This document shows, piece after piece, positions 8,667-17,085 of a stretch of 64,000 bases of DNA (positions are counted from its first letter, which is position 1; each line of letters opens with the position of its first letter). The position numbers were made by a program, and so were the translations under genes. The DNA lies in contig NZ_DGUN01000046.1 in assembly GCF_002395745.1 (NCBI RefSeq), forward strand, positions 49,837 to 113,836, read 5' to 3'. The notes under the pieces were generated by a model. That model ran no database searches, was not told the origin of the DNA, and saw nothing but the letters and a program-made list of their open reading frames with translations. This DNA is from Fibrobacter sp. UBA4309. GTDB taxonomy: Bacteria > Fibrobacterota > Fibrobacteria > Fibrobacterales > Fibrobacteraceae.

Positions 8667-10766
8667 TTATTGCTCCGAATCTTCTACGCAACGGATTGCA
8701 GAATGAATTGCATCAAGCGAGGACTTTATGAACACAAGGCTATCCTTGGTCGCATCCGCATGGACCATAAGGTTGCTGCCGTCCTGAAGATCCGACGCCC
8801 ACAAGTACGCCGATTCCCCGTAATGCACGTGTTCGCCCTTCGAAGCGATATAGCCCATCATCTGAAGGGAGAAACCGAACTGGTCGTAAGGATACATCTT
8901 CCAATTCAATTCTGTCTTAACATACTTGCGAGAAGTCAAGGACATGACCAAATTCGTATCGAGTCCATACTTTTCTGCAAAACGGCCCAATGCCTGCCAT
9001 TCGTCCACGGAGGGAACATGGTAGCCCTTGGGGCAGATATCGTCCATCAGCGCGACTTTTCCCTTGTACAGCGTGACAGAAGTATCCGGCGTCCGCGAAG
9101 CCCTGAAAATGCTGCCCGCAAGCGCCGCGGTGGTGAGCGTATCGTAGTAATCCAGGTTCTCGGCCATCCAGCGCTGATCTCCCAGGCCCACCGTACGGTA
9201 CGTTTTCCCGTCACGGGTATCGACCAGCGTATTTTCTTCGTCGGTCCCCGATTCTACAGTCCACGTTCCCTGATCGCAGGTAAACGTCGTCTTGCCCACC
9301 GTGAAGGATTGCTTTTCTGTCGATGCGACACAGGCCAGGTTGAAAGCGTTTTCACGGCTGTTGAATTTTCTGGGCTTGGAATTTTCGCAGACATAGTTGC
9401 TGTCCGGATTTATAATGCCCTTGAACACCTCGCCCGCTTTCTCGCAGACATGCAGAACCGTATCACAGTCGACATACCGGGGCAGGGGTTCGCTCCACGA
9501 ACTACCGCCACAGTAGTAGCACTTACGGCCGCTGGACATGTAAAGGTCCTTCGTCCCTTCGTAACAGGCCGTTTTCAGGCCGACATCCAGCTGGTCAGCA
9601 CGTTTCCAGAATCCGATGTACTTGAAATATTCATCTGTGCAATATGGTGCCTTGATAATTTCACCCATCTCGCCGGCCGGGAGCGTATCGATGTACATCT
9701 GCATCGGCATATGGCAGTTGAACTTGGTCATCATAATCCAATGGGTCGAATCGCAGAAATACTGGTAGCTATCCGAAGAATCCTTAGAATAGAAAGGCTT
9801 TTTCACCACTCCATAGTTATCGCGACCGCAATCCCCGAAGTTCATCTTGGTTTCGTTGATTGTCTTCAGGTATTCCTTCGCCTTGCCGATCAGGGCCGTG
9901 TACTTCCAGCTCTTCACATGGGCTTCCAGCTTAAAGCAGTCATTGTCATCCAGTTTCCCGTGGGCGGTACGCCAGTACTCGCCGAAATAGGAATCGGCCA
10001 GGATAAGCTCCTTGAAGTTTTCCCGGTCATACGCTTGGGTGAATTCGTAAACGGGCGACATGGTTTCGACACCCAGCAAATAGAAGTTCCCTTCAATGTT
10101 TTGCACCAGGTTCATCTGTTCGAACCGCAGACTTACCGAATCCATCAGGAACAGTCCGCGAAGATCATCGTAAGCCTTCTTCCTGGCCTGTTCAACGTCC
10201 ATCCCGTTACGGACGAGCCCCAAGATAGTCATAGTCTGCAGCGTGGTAAGGCTATTCAAATTCGCATCGGTTCCCTGACGCAAATCGAGCAACGCATCGA
10301 CATAGGTGGGCTCATAGCGGTCATCTTCATAGCACAGCGGAATCGTAGGCGCGCTTGTCGAAACAAGTACGTGCGGCGAAGAGAACTTCACATCACGTAC
10401 GACATAATGCCCCGAAGAATCCACGACACCCGTATACTTGACCCCCGTCTTGTTCAAGGCACTGTCCAGTTCCTCTACCAAGACCGGAGAACCGACCTTG
10501 GGCATGCCCCTGCTGATAAAGCCGGAGAGATCGAAGACGCTGTCTTTGGGCCACTTGGCCATTTCCGTAGAGTCCTGGCTAGAAGAACTCGGCTTTTCCA
10601 AATCGGAAGAGGACGTTTCCGAAGAAGAAGACAACAGGGAAGATGAATTTTCCGAAATATCGGTAAAATCCTCGCCATCGACATATGTTCCGTTAGAACA
10701 CGACTGAGCCATAAACGGGACAAGCCCCGCTACAGCCAAGAACAAAAACAGATTTTTCGATGTCAT
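8667..10766 (-). CDS. FISUMP-domain lipoprotein
   Basis: 699 residues. A hydrophobic signal ends at AQSC with Ser/Asn-rich sequence after it, a weak lipobox because of the Gln. A serine-rich linker follows (about residues 33-66). The last 180 residues hold the Fibrobacter major paralogous domain: DTRDGKTYRTVGLGDQRWMAENLDYYD, then CPKGYHVPSVDEWQAL and a final AIRCVEDSEQ. The middle 400 residues are Cys-rich and unrecognised. It is predicted to sit on the cell surface or in the periplasm. The start has a GGGGG-type ribosome site and a TATATT hexamer upstream, so it may drive the helicase-to-kinase operon. Confidence 0.85.
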   Translation of the reverse strand: MTSKNLFLFLAVAGLVPFMAQSCSNGTYVDGEDFTDISENSSSLLSSSSETSSSDLEKPSSSSQDSTEMAKWPKDSVFDLSGFISRGMPKVGSPVLVEELDSALNKTGVKYTGVVDSSGHYVVRDVKFSSPHVLVSTSAPTIPLCYEDDRYEPTYVDALLDLRQGTDANLNSLTTLQTMTILGLVRNGMDVEQARKKAYDDLRGLFLMDSVSLRFEQMNLVQNIEGNFYLLGVETMSPVYEFTQAYDRENFKELILADSYFGEYWRTAHGKLDDNDCFKLEAHVKSWKYTALIGKAKEYLKTINETKMNFGDCGRDNYGVVKKPFYSKDSSDSYQYFCDSTHWIMMTKFNCHMPMQMYIDTLPAGEMGEIIKAPYCTDEYFKYIGFWKRADQLDVGLKTACYEGTKDLYMSSGRKCYYCGGSSWSEPLPRYVDCDTVLHVCEKAGEVFKGIINPDSNYVCENSKPRKFNSRENAFNLACVASTEKQSFTVGKTTFTCDQGTWTVESGTDEENTLVDTRDGKTYRTVGLGDQRWMAENLDYYDTLTTAALAGSIFRASRTPDTSVTLYKGKVALMDDICPKGYHVPSVDEWQALGRFAEKYGLDTNLVMSLTSRKYVKTELNWKMYPYDQFGFSLQMMGYIASKGEHVHYGESAYLWASDLQDGSNLMVHADATKDSLVFIKSSLDAIHSAIRCVEDSEQ

Positions 10767-10836
10767 TCAGATAAATCCCCCTATAAAAGCACTCCTGCAA
10801 ATATAGAATTTATCTGCGTCAATCTTGTGTCAAAAA

Positions 10837-12771
10837 CTAATCGTCGGCAGCGGATGCGCCCACGGCCTGTTCGAGCGTGGTGTGACCATCCAGGGCCTTC
10901 TGGATACCGTCCATACGCAGCGTAATCATGCCGCATTCCTTCATGGCGGCACGCTTGATGACGTCGCCCGAAGAACGCTTGATGATGAGGTTACGCACCG
11001 TCTCGTTCGGCACCAGGAATTCGTAGATACCGCAACGGCCCTTGTAACCGGAACCGTCGCACTTTTCACAGCCTCGGCCGTGATAGAACTGCATTTCAGG
11101 AGACAGGTGGAGCTCGTCGCGCATGGCCTGCGAGATTTCCACAGGTTCCTTGCAGTACTTGCAGATTCGGCGCACAAGACGCTGGGCAAGCACGCCCTTG
11201 ATAGCGGTAGACACAAGGAACGGTTCCAGGCCCATTTCCAACAGACGGGGGAATGCACCGGCAGCATCGTTTGTATGCAACGTACTGAAGACCAAGTGAC
11301 CCGTCAAGGCGGCTTCGATAGCCATGGACGATGTCTCCTGGTCACGCATTTCACCGATCATGATGACGTCCGGGTCCTGACGGAGCAAGGCACGGATGCC
11401 CGCGGCGAAGGTAAAGCCCGCCGCATTGTTAATTTGTCCTTGGTTAACGCCGTCGATATTCAATTCGACCGGGTCTTCCATGGTAGAAATGTTAATCGTA
11501 CTGTCAAGAATTTCACGAATAGAAGCGTAAAGCGTGGTAGACTTACCGGAACCCGTCGGACCGGTCACCAGCACAATGCCGTTAGGAGCGTTAATCGCGT
11601 CGATGAACTGTTTGAGAACGCGCGGGTCGAAGCCCATGTCCTTCAGCGGGAACTGACCCGAGTTCGGGTCCAAGATACGCATAACGATCTTTTCGCAAAC
11701 GCCGCGCTTACGCAAAGAAATCGGGAACGAGCTCACACGAAGGTCGACTTCGGCACCCTTGTAACGCACGGTAAAGCGGCCGTCCAAAGGCTTACGCTTT
11801 TCGGCGATGTCCATCTTGGAAAGGAGCTTGATACGCGAAAGGATTTGCGGCATAAGGCGCGCCGGAATAGGCGGTTGCACCTGCAGGTCACCGTCAATGC
11901 GGTAGCGGAGCTTGAGGAACGTCTCCTGCGGCTCCAGGTGAATATCGGAAGCATGGCGGGCAATGGCTTCGTGGATAAGCGTCGTCACGATCTTCACGAC
12001 CGCGCGGCCTTCTTCGTCGCTCAGTTCGGGCTCGTCATTACCGCCCTGACCGCGTTCGACGGTCTCGAGTTCCTCGCCGTCCTTGGTCTCGCTAATCAAT
12101 TCGGCAAGGGATTCTTCCTGAGAGCCGTGGCCGGCAAACACGCGTTCGATGGCCTTCTGCACGTCGGAATCGGACGCCATCACCACGTCCACTTCCATCT
12201 TGACCTTGAACTTCACGATGTTGATGACACGCATGTTGGTGGGGTCGGTCATCGCGAGCGTCAAGGATTCGCGGATTATCCTGCGATCGTCTTCGGACTT
12301 GGAGACAAACAGCGGCACCACCTTGTACGCCTTGCAAAGGTCTTCGGGCAGGTAGGTGTACGCTTCCGGGTCGATCGCAAAACTGTCGAGTTTTACATAG
12401 GGGACTTCGAACTGCCTCGAGAGAATTTCAATAAGGCGTTCTTCGGGCATGAATCCCAAATCCACCAGAGTACGGCCAAGGCGCTTGCCCGTATTCTTCT
12501 GCGTTTCAAGGGCCTGTTCCAGCTGTTCGCGGGTGATGTACTTCTGCGCGAGGAGCATCTCGCCGATACGCATCTTGGTCGCAGACTGCATCTGCACACC
12601 CAAAATGCTCGTGAGGGTATCTTCGCTGACCATTCCCAAACGGATGAGAATCTTGGCCAAGGCCATTCCCGTACGCTTGTGTTCCGATACGGCGTGGTTC
12701 AACTGGTCTTCGTCCAGAACACCCTGGCGAAGCAGCAACTCCCCTAAATTCATTTTTGTATTCGATATCAT
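10837..12771 (-). CDS. PilB/GspE-type secretion ATPase with two MshEN-like repeats
   Basis: 644 residues from the ATG at 12771, which overlaps the thiL stop as ATGA; a TTG four codons upstream is less likely. Walker A is GPTGSGKSTTLYA, the Asp box follows in TMEDPVELN, and Walker B is DVIMIGEMRD. A CxxC-x(n)-CxxC zinc motif (CKYC, CEKC) lies near the C-terminus. The first 120 residues hold four similar 24-residue blocks (LGELLLRQG, LAKILIRLG, IGEMLLAQK, LGRTLVDLG), matching two MshEN domains, which bind cyclic di-GMP in MshE. The hexameric ATPase powers pilus extension or type II secretion. No PilC/GspF is adjacent. Confidence 0.92.
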   Translation of the reverse strand: MISNTKMNLGELLLRQGVLDEDQLNHAVSEHKRTGMALAKILIRLGMVSEDTLTSILGVQMQSATKMRIGEMLLAQKYITREQLEQALETQKNTGKRLGRTLVDLGFMPEERLIEILSRQFEVPYVKLDSFAIDPEAYTYLPEDLCKAYKVVPLFVSKSEDDRRIIRESLTLAMTDPTNMRVINIVKFKVKMEVDVVMASDSDVQKAIERVFAGHGSQEESLAELISETKDGEELETVERGQGGNDEPELSDEEGRAVVKIVTTLIHEAIARHASDIHLEPQETFLKLRYRIDGDLQVQPPIPARLMPQILSRIKLLSKMDIAEKRKPLDGRFTVRYKGAEVDLRVSSFPISLRKRGVCEKIVMRILDPNSGQFPLKDMGFDPRVLKQFIDAINAPNGIVLVTGPTGSGKSTTLYASIREILDSTINISTMEDPVELNIDGVNQGQINNAAGFTFAAGIRALLRQDPDVIMIGEMRDQETSSMAIEAALTGHLVFSTLHTNDAAGAFPRLLEMGLEPFLVSTAIKGVLAQRLVRRICKYCKEPVEISQAMRDELHLSPEMQFYHGRGCEKCDGSGYKGRCGIYEFLVPNETVRNLIIKRSSGDVIKRAAMKECGMITLRMDGIQKALDGHTTLEQAVGASAADD

Positions 12772-13748
12772 AAATGCGACCAAGCCTGCGCGTTAACTGA
12801 AACTTTTTCTCCGTCCGGACGGGCCATGAACACACCGGCGCCTTCGCTAACCGAGCCTATCCTGGTGACGTCCCCGGGGACACTATCTAACTGAAATATA
12901 TCATTTTTGAAAGAAACAGAACACAAAAGTCCGTATTCCTCCCCGCCATTCATGGCGAAATCAAGCGGATTTAGGCCATACCGCCGTGACATGCGGCACA
13001 CTTCCGCATCGACGGGGAGCAAATCCTCCTGGATTTCGATTTTTACGCCCGACGAGAGCGCCAAATGGTTCAGTTCCGAGGAAACCCCGTCGCTTATGTC
13101 CATGCAAGCCCCGTCCACGCCAGCGCGAACCAGGCGCTCGCCCATGCTTTCGTCGATTTCGGGACAGAGGTGGAACCGCACAAGTTCGGGGAATTCCGGC
13201 GCGTCTTCCGGGCGGTTCATGAGCAGCCACAGGCCGGCAGCCGACTTGCCGAGCGTGCCCGTCACGTAAAGGGAATCCCCCGGCTTCGCGCTACTGCGGA
13301 GGAGCGGAGTCGCGGCCACCTGTTCGCCCAGGAGTGTCGTGGAGAACATGCCCACCTCGCCCGCAACCGTATCGCCGCCAATCAGCGTAATACCGCGCTT
13401 CGCAAAGCCTTCCGATACCGCCTTCGCCACGCGGTCGCGCACTTCTGCGCTCCAGCTCTTGTTCACGCACAGGCCAAACAGCGCAAGGCGCGGGCGGCCT
13501 CCCATGGAAGAGATGTCCGAGACGTTCGAGACGATATGCTTTTCCACCGCCTGCTCCGGCGAAGACCAGTCGAGGCGGAAATGGGTCCCTTCCACGGAGA
13601 GGTCCTTGGTCACGAGCCACCCGTCAAAGATGGCACAGTCGTCACCGACGGGGAGCCACCCCCTAAACTGGGGAGAACGTTCGGTCAGGGCGACGCGATT
13701 TTCGAGGATTTTCGAGACAAGATTGAATTCGCCGAGGTTTGGAAACAT
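12768..13748 (-). CDS. thiL: Thiamine-monophosphate kinase
   Basis: 326 residues, standard for ThiL. It contains PVGDDCAIFDGWLVTKDLSVEGTHF split over the Mg-binding region (GDDCAI), NVSDISSMGGRPRLAL, GGDTVAG and MDISDGVSSELNHLA, all conserved ThiL/PurM-superfamily segments. It phosphorylates thiamine monophosphate to the cofactor thiamine diphosphate. It is the first gene of the minus-strand series; the start is an ATG at 13748. It overlaps the PilB-type ATPase by 4 bases. There is no obvious functional tie between the two. Confidence 0.95.
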   Translation of the reverse strand: MFPNLGEFNLVSKILENRVALTERSPQFRGWLPVGDDCAIFDGWLVTKDLSVEGTHFRLDWSSPEQAVEKHIVSNVSDISSMGGRPRLALFGLCVNKSWSAEVRDRVAKAVSEGFAKRGITLIGGDTVAGEVGMFSTTLLGEQVAATPLLRSSAKPGDSLYVTGTLGKSAAGLWLLMNRPEDAPEFPELVRFHLCPEIDESMGERLVRAGVDGACMDISDGVSSELNHLALSSGVKIEIQEDLLPVDAEVCRMSRRYGLNPLDFAMNGGEEYGLLCSVSFKNDIFQLDSVPGDVTRIGSVSEGAGVFMARPDGEKVSVNAQAWSHL

Positions 13749-13898
13749 GTCTAGAATGTAGCAATTTATCCGGCCGAAAAAACATCTTGGCGATTTTCTG
13801 TGGATAAGTCGGTTACAAGTTTGTCATAGAGAAGAAAATGCAAAAATAGGTCATTTTGTTTATCCACAAATCGCCCTAAATAACCTATTTTTACGCCC
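13749..13898. promoter_or_regulatory. Divergent intergenic region with inverted DnaA boxes
   Basis: 150 bases, AT-rich, between thiL (minus) and an unknown gene (plus). It holds TGTGGATAA at 13799-13807 and TTATCCACA at 13860-13868, exact matches to the DnaA-box consensus in inverted orientation. The similarity extends outward to GGCGATTT on both sides, with a three-base difference in spacing. A 10-base perfect inverted repeat, AAAAATAGGT (13842-13851) and its complement (13883-13892), encloses the right-hand box. This may be a DnaA-regulated promoter pair, a titration site or part of an origin. Confidence 0.55.
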
Positions 13899-14318
13899 GT
13901 GGGACACATATTCTTCATAACGCCGTCATCGCCAGGCAGCCTGGACAAGATGAGTCAATGGACTCTCCGCTGGCTGTTGCAGAACGACATGGCCGACGAC
14001 GCCACGATGTACACCTGCAATTCCATCGAAGACGCGCAGGACATTCTGGAAACCGCCCTCATCGAAGGCGAGTCTCCCGCGCTCATCGTATTCGACCACG
14101 CCGACAGGGCCAAGGACGTAAACCTCAAGTTCAGCAAGAAACTGCACGAGGCGATTCCTGAATCCTGGATTGTGGAAATTGTCCCCGACGACATGCCCGT
14201 CGAAAAGAGCGACGGGAGCCTATACTGGATCCGCCGCCCCGCCGACGAGGACGAGTGGAACGAGACGCTGGAACAGGTTCTGCTCCGTACGCCGACCCCG
14301 CAGTGGGCAGAAACATGA
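13899..14318 (+). CDS. Small protein, possible degenerate receiver fold
   Basis: 139 residues from a GTG at 13899 (GTG GGA CAC ATA); no ATG lies upstream in frame, and the first internal ATG is 17 codons later. It starts with a hydrophobic strand (HIFFITPSSPG) and has ALIVFDHADRAKDV, WIVEIVPDDMPV and YWIRRPADEDEWNETLEQVL. That order of strand, acidic loop and [KR]-P-x-D-x-x-E helix resembles a CheY-like receiver without the usual Lys. This is a weak structural guess. It is coupled by ATGA to the TIM-barrel gene downstream, so the two products probably act together. No function is recognised. Confidence 0.6.
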   Translation: MGHIFFITPSSPGSLDKMSQWTLRWLLQNDMADDATMYTCNSIEDAQDILETALIEGESPALIVFDHADRAKDVNLKFSKKLHEAIPESWIVEIVPDDMPVEKSDGSLYWIRRPADEDEWNETLEQVLLRTPTPQWAET

Positions 14319-15292
14319 TCAAGGGCGTTAGCTATTTCGGAGTGCGCTCGCCAAAGCATGCGCTTGCCGACATGGCCGACATCAAGGCCGCAGGATTCAA
14401 CGCGGTGCTCCACACCTGGAGCGAAGAAGACCAGCAATATTACTTTGACACCATGAAGGAAATCGTGGACCGCTCCGCAGAGCTCGGTCTGACAGTCTAC
14501 GTGAACCCGTGGGGTGTAGGCCGTGTGTTTGGCGGCGAGGCGTATTCGGAACTCACCGCACGCAACCACGACTTGTGCCAGGTGGCGCTAGACGGCAAGC
14601 CCAAGGTGGCCGCCTGCCCGAACCATCCGGAGTTCCGCGCCTACATGCACAAGTGGATTGAATCCGTTTGTGCGACCAAAGTAAGCACGATTTTCTGGGA
14701 CGAACCGCATTTTTATTTTGAGAAGGGCGGACTCCAGAACTGGAGTTGCCGCTGCGAGAAATGCCAGGTCAAATTCCGCAAGCAATTCGGGTACAACATG
14801 CCCGCAGAACTTACGGACGACGTGAAGAAATTCCGCGAGGATTCGCTCATCGACTTCTTGAAGGAAATGACCGAGGATGTGCACGCCCGCGGCAAGCGCA
14901 ACTGCGTTTGCATGCTGCCGCCGTGGTTCCCCGCAGGTCTTGACGACTGGGGCCGCGTTGCAAGCCTTGAAAGCGTAGACGAAGTGGCAAGCGACCCGTA
15001 CTGGGAACGTGGCGCCACCGAAGAATGGGTGCGCGAAAAATACGCCGAGACAGCTCGCAAGCTGACAGAAGTTGCCGCCAAGTACGGCAAGGCCGTGCAG
15101 ATGTGGGTGAAGGCCTACCAGATCGAGGCGGGCCGCGAGAACGACTTGGCCATCGCCGTCGAAGAAAGTCGCGCCGCAGGTATCGACAACATCTTTGCAT
15201 GGAGCTACCGCGGCACAGAAACGCACAGCTGGCTAAAAAGCGACAACCCGGACGAAGTCGCCCGGGTGTTCAGAACTGCCGTGTCATCCTGA
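14315..15292 (+). CDS. TIM-barrel glycoside-hydrolase-like protein, function unknown
   Basis: 325 residues from the ATG at 14315 (MIKGVSYFGVRSPKHAL), which overlaps the upstream stop as ATGA. The alternation of strands and helices, with GFNAVLHTW, LTVYVNPWGVG, STIFWDEPHFYF and IFAWSYRG, fits a beta/alpha barrel. A CRCEKC motif followed by F-x-x-x-F-G resembles the C-x-C-x-x-C segment after the catalytic strand in GH42-like barrels. There is no signal peptide, so it is cytoplasmic. The acidic FWDEP strand end is a candidate active site. The last codons and stop (GTG TCA TCC TGA) are provided by a dispersed palindromic element. Confidence 0.7.
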   Translation: MIKGVSYFGVRSPKHALADMADIKAAGFNAVLHTWSEEDQQYYFDTMKEIVDRSAELGLTVYVNPWGVGRVFGGEAYSELTARNHDLCQVALDGKPKVAACPNHPEFRAYMHKWIESVCATKVSTIFWDEPHFYFEKGGLQNWSCRCEKCQVKFRKQFGYNMPAELTDDVKKFREDSLIDFLKEMTEDVHARGKRNCVCMLPPWFPAGLDDWGRVASLESVDEVASDPYWERGATEEWVREKYAETARKLTEVAAKYGKAVQMWVKAYQIEAGRENDLAIAVEESRAAGIDNIFAWSYRGTETHSWLKSDNPDEVARVFRTAVSS

Positions 15293-15327
15293 GCAAGATG
15301 CCGCTAGGCATCGCGTCGAAGGATCCA
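15281..15327 (+). repeat. Dispersed palindromic element, copy A
   Basis: 47 bases. Outer arms GTGTCATCCTGAGC and GTCGAAGGATCCA are shared, inverted, with copy B at 22462-22507. ATCCT and AGGAT pair at the outside, and an inner hairpin GATGCC-GCTA-GGCATC sits between them. It covers the entire gap between two convergent genes and supplies the stop codon of the upstream one. It looks like a REP/BIME-type element. Confidence 0.75.
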
Positions 15328-16908
15328 TCACCTCATCACGCGTATCGTCGCAGAACCTGCGCGGGATTTTGCGATGAACGTGCCGCCGGTTTTCACGAGA
15401 GCTTTCGCGCTGGCGCGGAGTTCCTGCATTCCAGAGGCTCGCACCTTTCCCAGATAGTTGCCGTTCATGTCGAAGATGCTGTAATTTTCGGCTCCGGCTG
15501 CGTGCGATAGCGCGGGTTTGATAAAGTCAGAGCATCCGTCAACGCAAACGATTTCGTCTTCTCCGAACACAAAGTAATCCACGTCCATCCAGGAACCGGT
15601 CACCGTAAAGCGCAATATGTGTTCGCCCGCAGGGAGGTTCACCGTCGCCCGCACCTTGTTGTAGTCGTCGTAGTTGTCCTCGCCTTCGTTTTTCGGGACA
15701 GAGATTACTTCCGTGATGTTCTTGCCGTCGAGCGACATCTGGAAGCCTGAAGTCTCGTTTGCGGATGCGACCGACGCGTAGAAGGAATATTCGCCCGCAT
15801 CCTTCACGTTCACGGTGTATTCGAGCCATTCGCCTTCCTGGTTGTAGCCCACGATGTAGCCCGTCGCCTTCTTGTAAATGTCGACGCCCGTACCTTCGCG
15901 GTAATTGCTACCGCCATGGTCTTCGGAATCGTTTTCCTTGTAGGAGTCGTTGCCCGAGCCGACACCCGGAATGTCGAAGTCTTCCGCCTCAATCTTGCCC
16001 GGAATTTCAAACGGCTTGTCCTTGAACGGCTTTTGCGGTTCGGGAACCACCGGAGCGCGGTTCACCGCCTTGAGCATTTGTTCCGCATAACGCTTGCCAA
16101 ATGTCACGTAGGCATCGTGACCGAAGTGGTAGCGGTCCACGCCATTGCCGCCAAGGCCCTCGGACGACGCGTAGTAAGTATTGTCCATCGTGTTCGGGAG
16201 TTTCGACACGCGGTCGGAATAGCAGCAGCCCGAACGCAGGAGCTCGCCCGCCACGAACGGCACCGTATCGGAACTCATGTCGAGCGCCTTGAGGATATCG
16301 TCGCGGGTCTTCTTCACGATTTTCGGCCAGTCCGGGTAGCCGCCGTCGGTTTCGCCCTGATGGAAGATGAAACCCTTGATGACGCCCACCTGTTGCGCCT
16401 TCTTCGCGATATCGATAATCGTCTTGGTGACGTTGCCGTCGCTCGCGTATTCCTTCGCGTAGTTCTTGAGCCAATCCTCCGCCGTAGAGAGGTAACTCGC
16501 ATATTGGTCCTGGTCGAACAGCTTGATGCTTGCGCCACCCACCGCGACCGGGATAATCCCGATGGTCACGTCCGGCATGCTGTCGGCCATCGTGCGCCCG
16601 AACCAGTCGGCAATCGAAATCGTGTTGCCGCAGTTAAAGAGCGAAGGCACCGCCGGGTAGACCTCGCCGATGGTGTTGCGCCCCTTACCCGAGCACTTTT
16701 GCGTCGCAAAAATCTTGAAACGCGGGTTTTCGACCTTGTCTGCGTTCTCGGCGTTCGCCGTACCGCCCATGTTGGACTGGCCGTACGCGATGTAGATGTG
16801 GAAATTCGGGTCCGGAGCGGCACCAGCAGGCGCGGTTCCGAACGCAAGAAAGCCCGCGGCGAAACACGCCACGGACGTAAACCGGGTGAGTTGTTTAAAA
16901 AATCCCAT
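15328..16908 (-). CDS. Secreted CE6-type carbohydrate acetylesterase with CBM6-like module
   Basis: 526 residues from the ATG at 16908, which has AAAGGAG five bases upstream; a TTG five codons earlier has none. The signal peptide ends near PAGAAPDP. The catalytic domain has YGQSNMGG (nucleophile Ser), FIFHQGETDGG and DRYHFGHDAY (D-x-x-H), the SGNH/CE6 blocks. A CBM6-like beta-sandwich follows (GKIEAEDFD to WMDVDYFVFGED). The final 55 residues, IFDMNGNYLGKV to IRVMR, resemble the C-terminal paralogous module of Fibrobacter exported enzymes. It would remove acetyl groups from xylan outside the cell. A sialate-type esterase is the alternative. Confidence 0.85.
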   Translation of the reverse strand: MGFFKQLTRFTSVACFAAGFLAFGTAPAGAAPDPNFHIYIAYGQSNMGGTANAENADKVENPRFKIFATQKCSGKGRNTIGEVYPAVPSLFNCGNTISIADWFGRTMADSMPDVTIGIIPVAVGGASIKLFDQDQYASYLSTAEDWLKNYAKEYASDGNVTKTIIDIAKKAQQVGVIKGFIFHQGETDGGYPDWPKIVKKTRDDILKALDMSSDTVPFVAGELLRSGCCYSDRVSKLPNTMDNTYYASSEGLGGNGVDRYHFGHDAYVTFGKRYAEQMLKAVNRAPVVPEPQKPFKDKPFEIPGKIEAEDFDIPGVGSGNDSYKENDSEDHGGSNYREGTGVDIYKKATGYIVGYNQEGEWLEYTVNVKDAGEYSFYASVASANETSGFQMSLDGKNITEVISVPKNEGEDNYDDYNKVRATVNLPAGEHILRFTVTGSWMDVDYFVFGEDEIVCVDGCSDFIKPALSHAAGAENYSIFDMNGNYLGKVRASGMQELRASAKALVKTGGTFIAKSRAGSATIRVMR

Positions 16909-17035
16909 ACATACTCCTTTCAAACAACATTCTAAATCTACCCTCCAAAACGCGAAAAATGCGCCCGGAGCGCCCTTGTTTTATAGACAGATTGTCCATG
17001 CGTAGACAAGGGAGGGCTCTGCCCTCAAATAAAAA

Positions 17036-17056
17036 GCCCCGTCGCATGGACGAGGC
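17036..17056 (-). terminator. Terminator of efp
   Basis: Read on the minus strand: GCCTCGTC-CATGC-GACGGGGC followed by TTTTTATTT. The stem is 8 bp with one G-T pair. It lies about 50 bases after the efp stop. A second hairpin, GAGGGC-TCT-GCCCTC, follows at 17012-17026, and both sit inside a GTCCATGCG / CGCATGGAC inverted repeat (16994-17002 and 17043-17051). Confidence 0.75.
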
Positions 17057-17065
17057 GAAAGGGAG

Positions 17066-17085
17066 ATGCCCGCCTTCGCGGGCAT
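17066..17085. repeat. ATGCCCGC hairpin, candidate dispersed element
   Basis: A perfect 8-bp stem, ATGCCCGC-CTTC-GCGGGCAT, flanked by GGGAG and GACA. It lies between the efp stop and its terminator. The stem plus flank GAG...GACA looks like a family of short intergenic hairpins, but only this copy is in the window. Confidence 0.5.

Noticed and set aside
7791..10646. 951-residue plus-strand open frame over the helicase and FISUMP genes
   Set aside because: It spans two well-supported minus-strand genes, has no domain, signal or ribosome site, and is rich in His/Arg/Val as expected from an antisense frame.
10825..12747. 640-residue plus-strand open frame opposite the PilB-type ATPase
   Set aside because: Antisense shadow: the minus strand carries full ATPase motifs and the plus frame has none.
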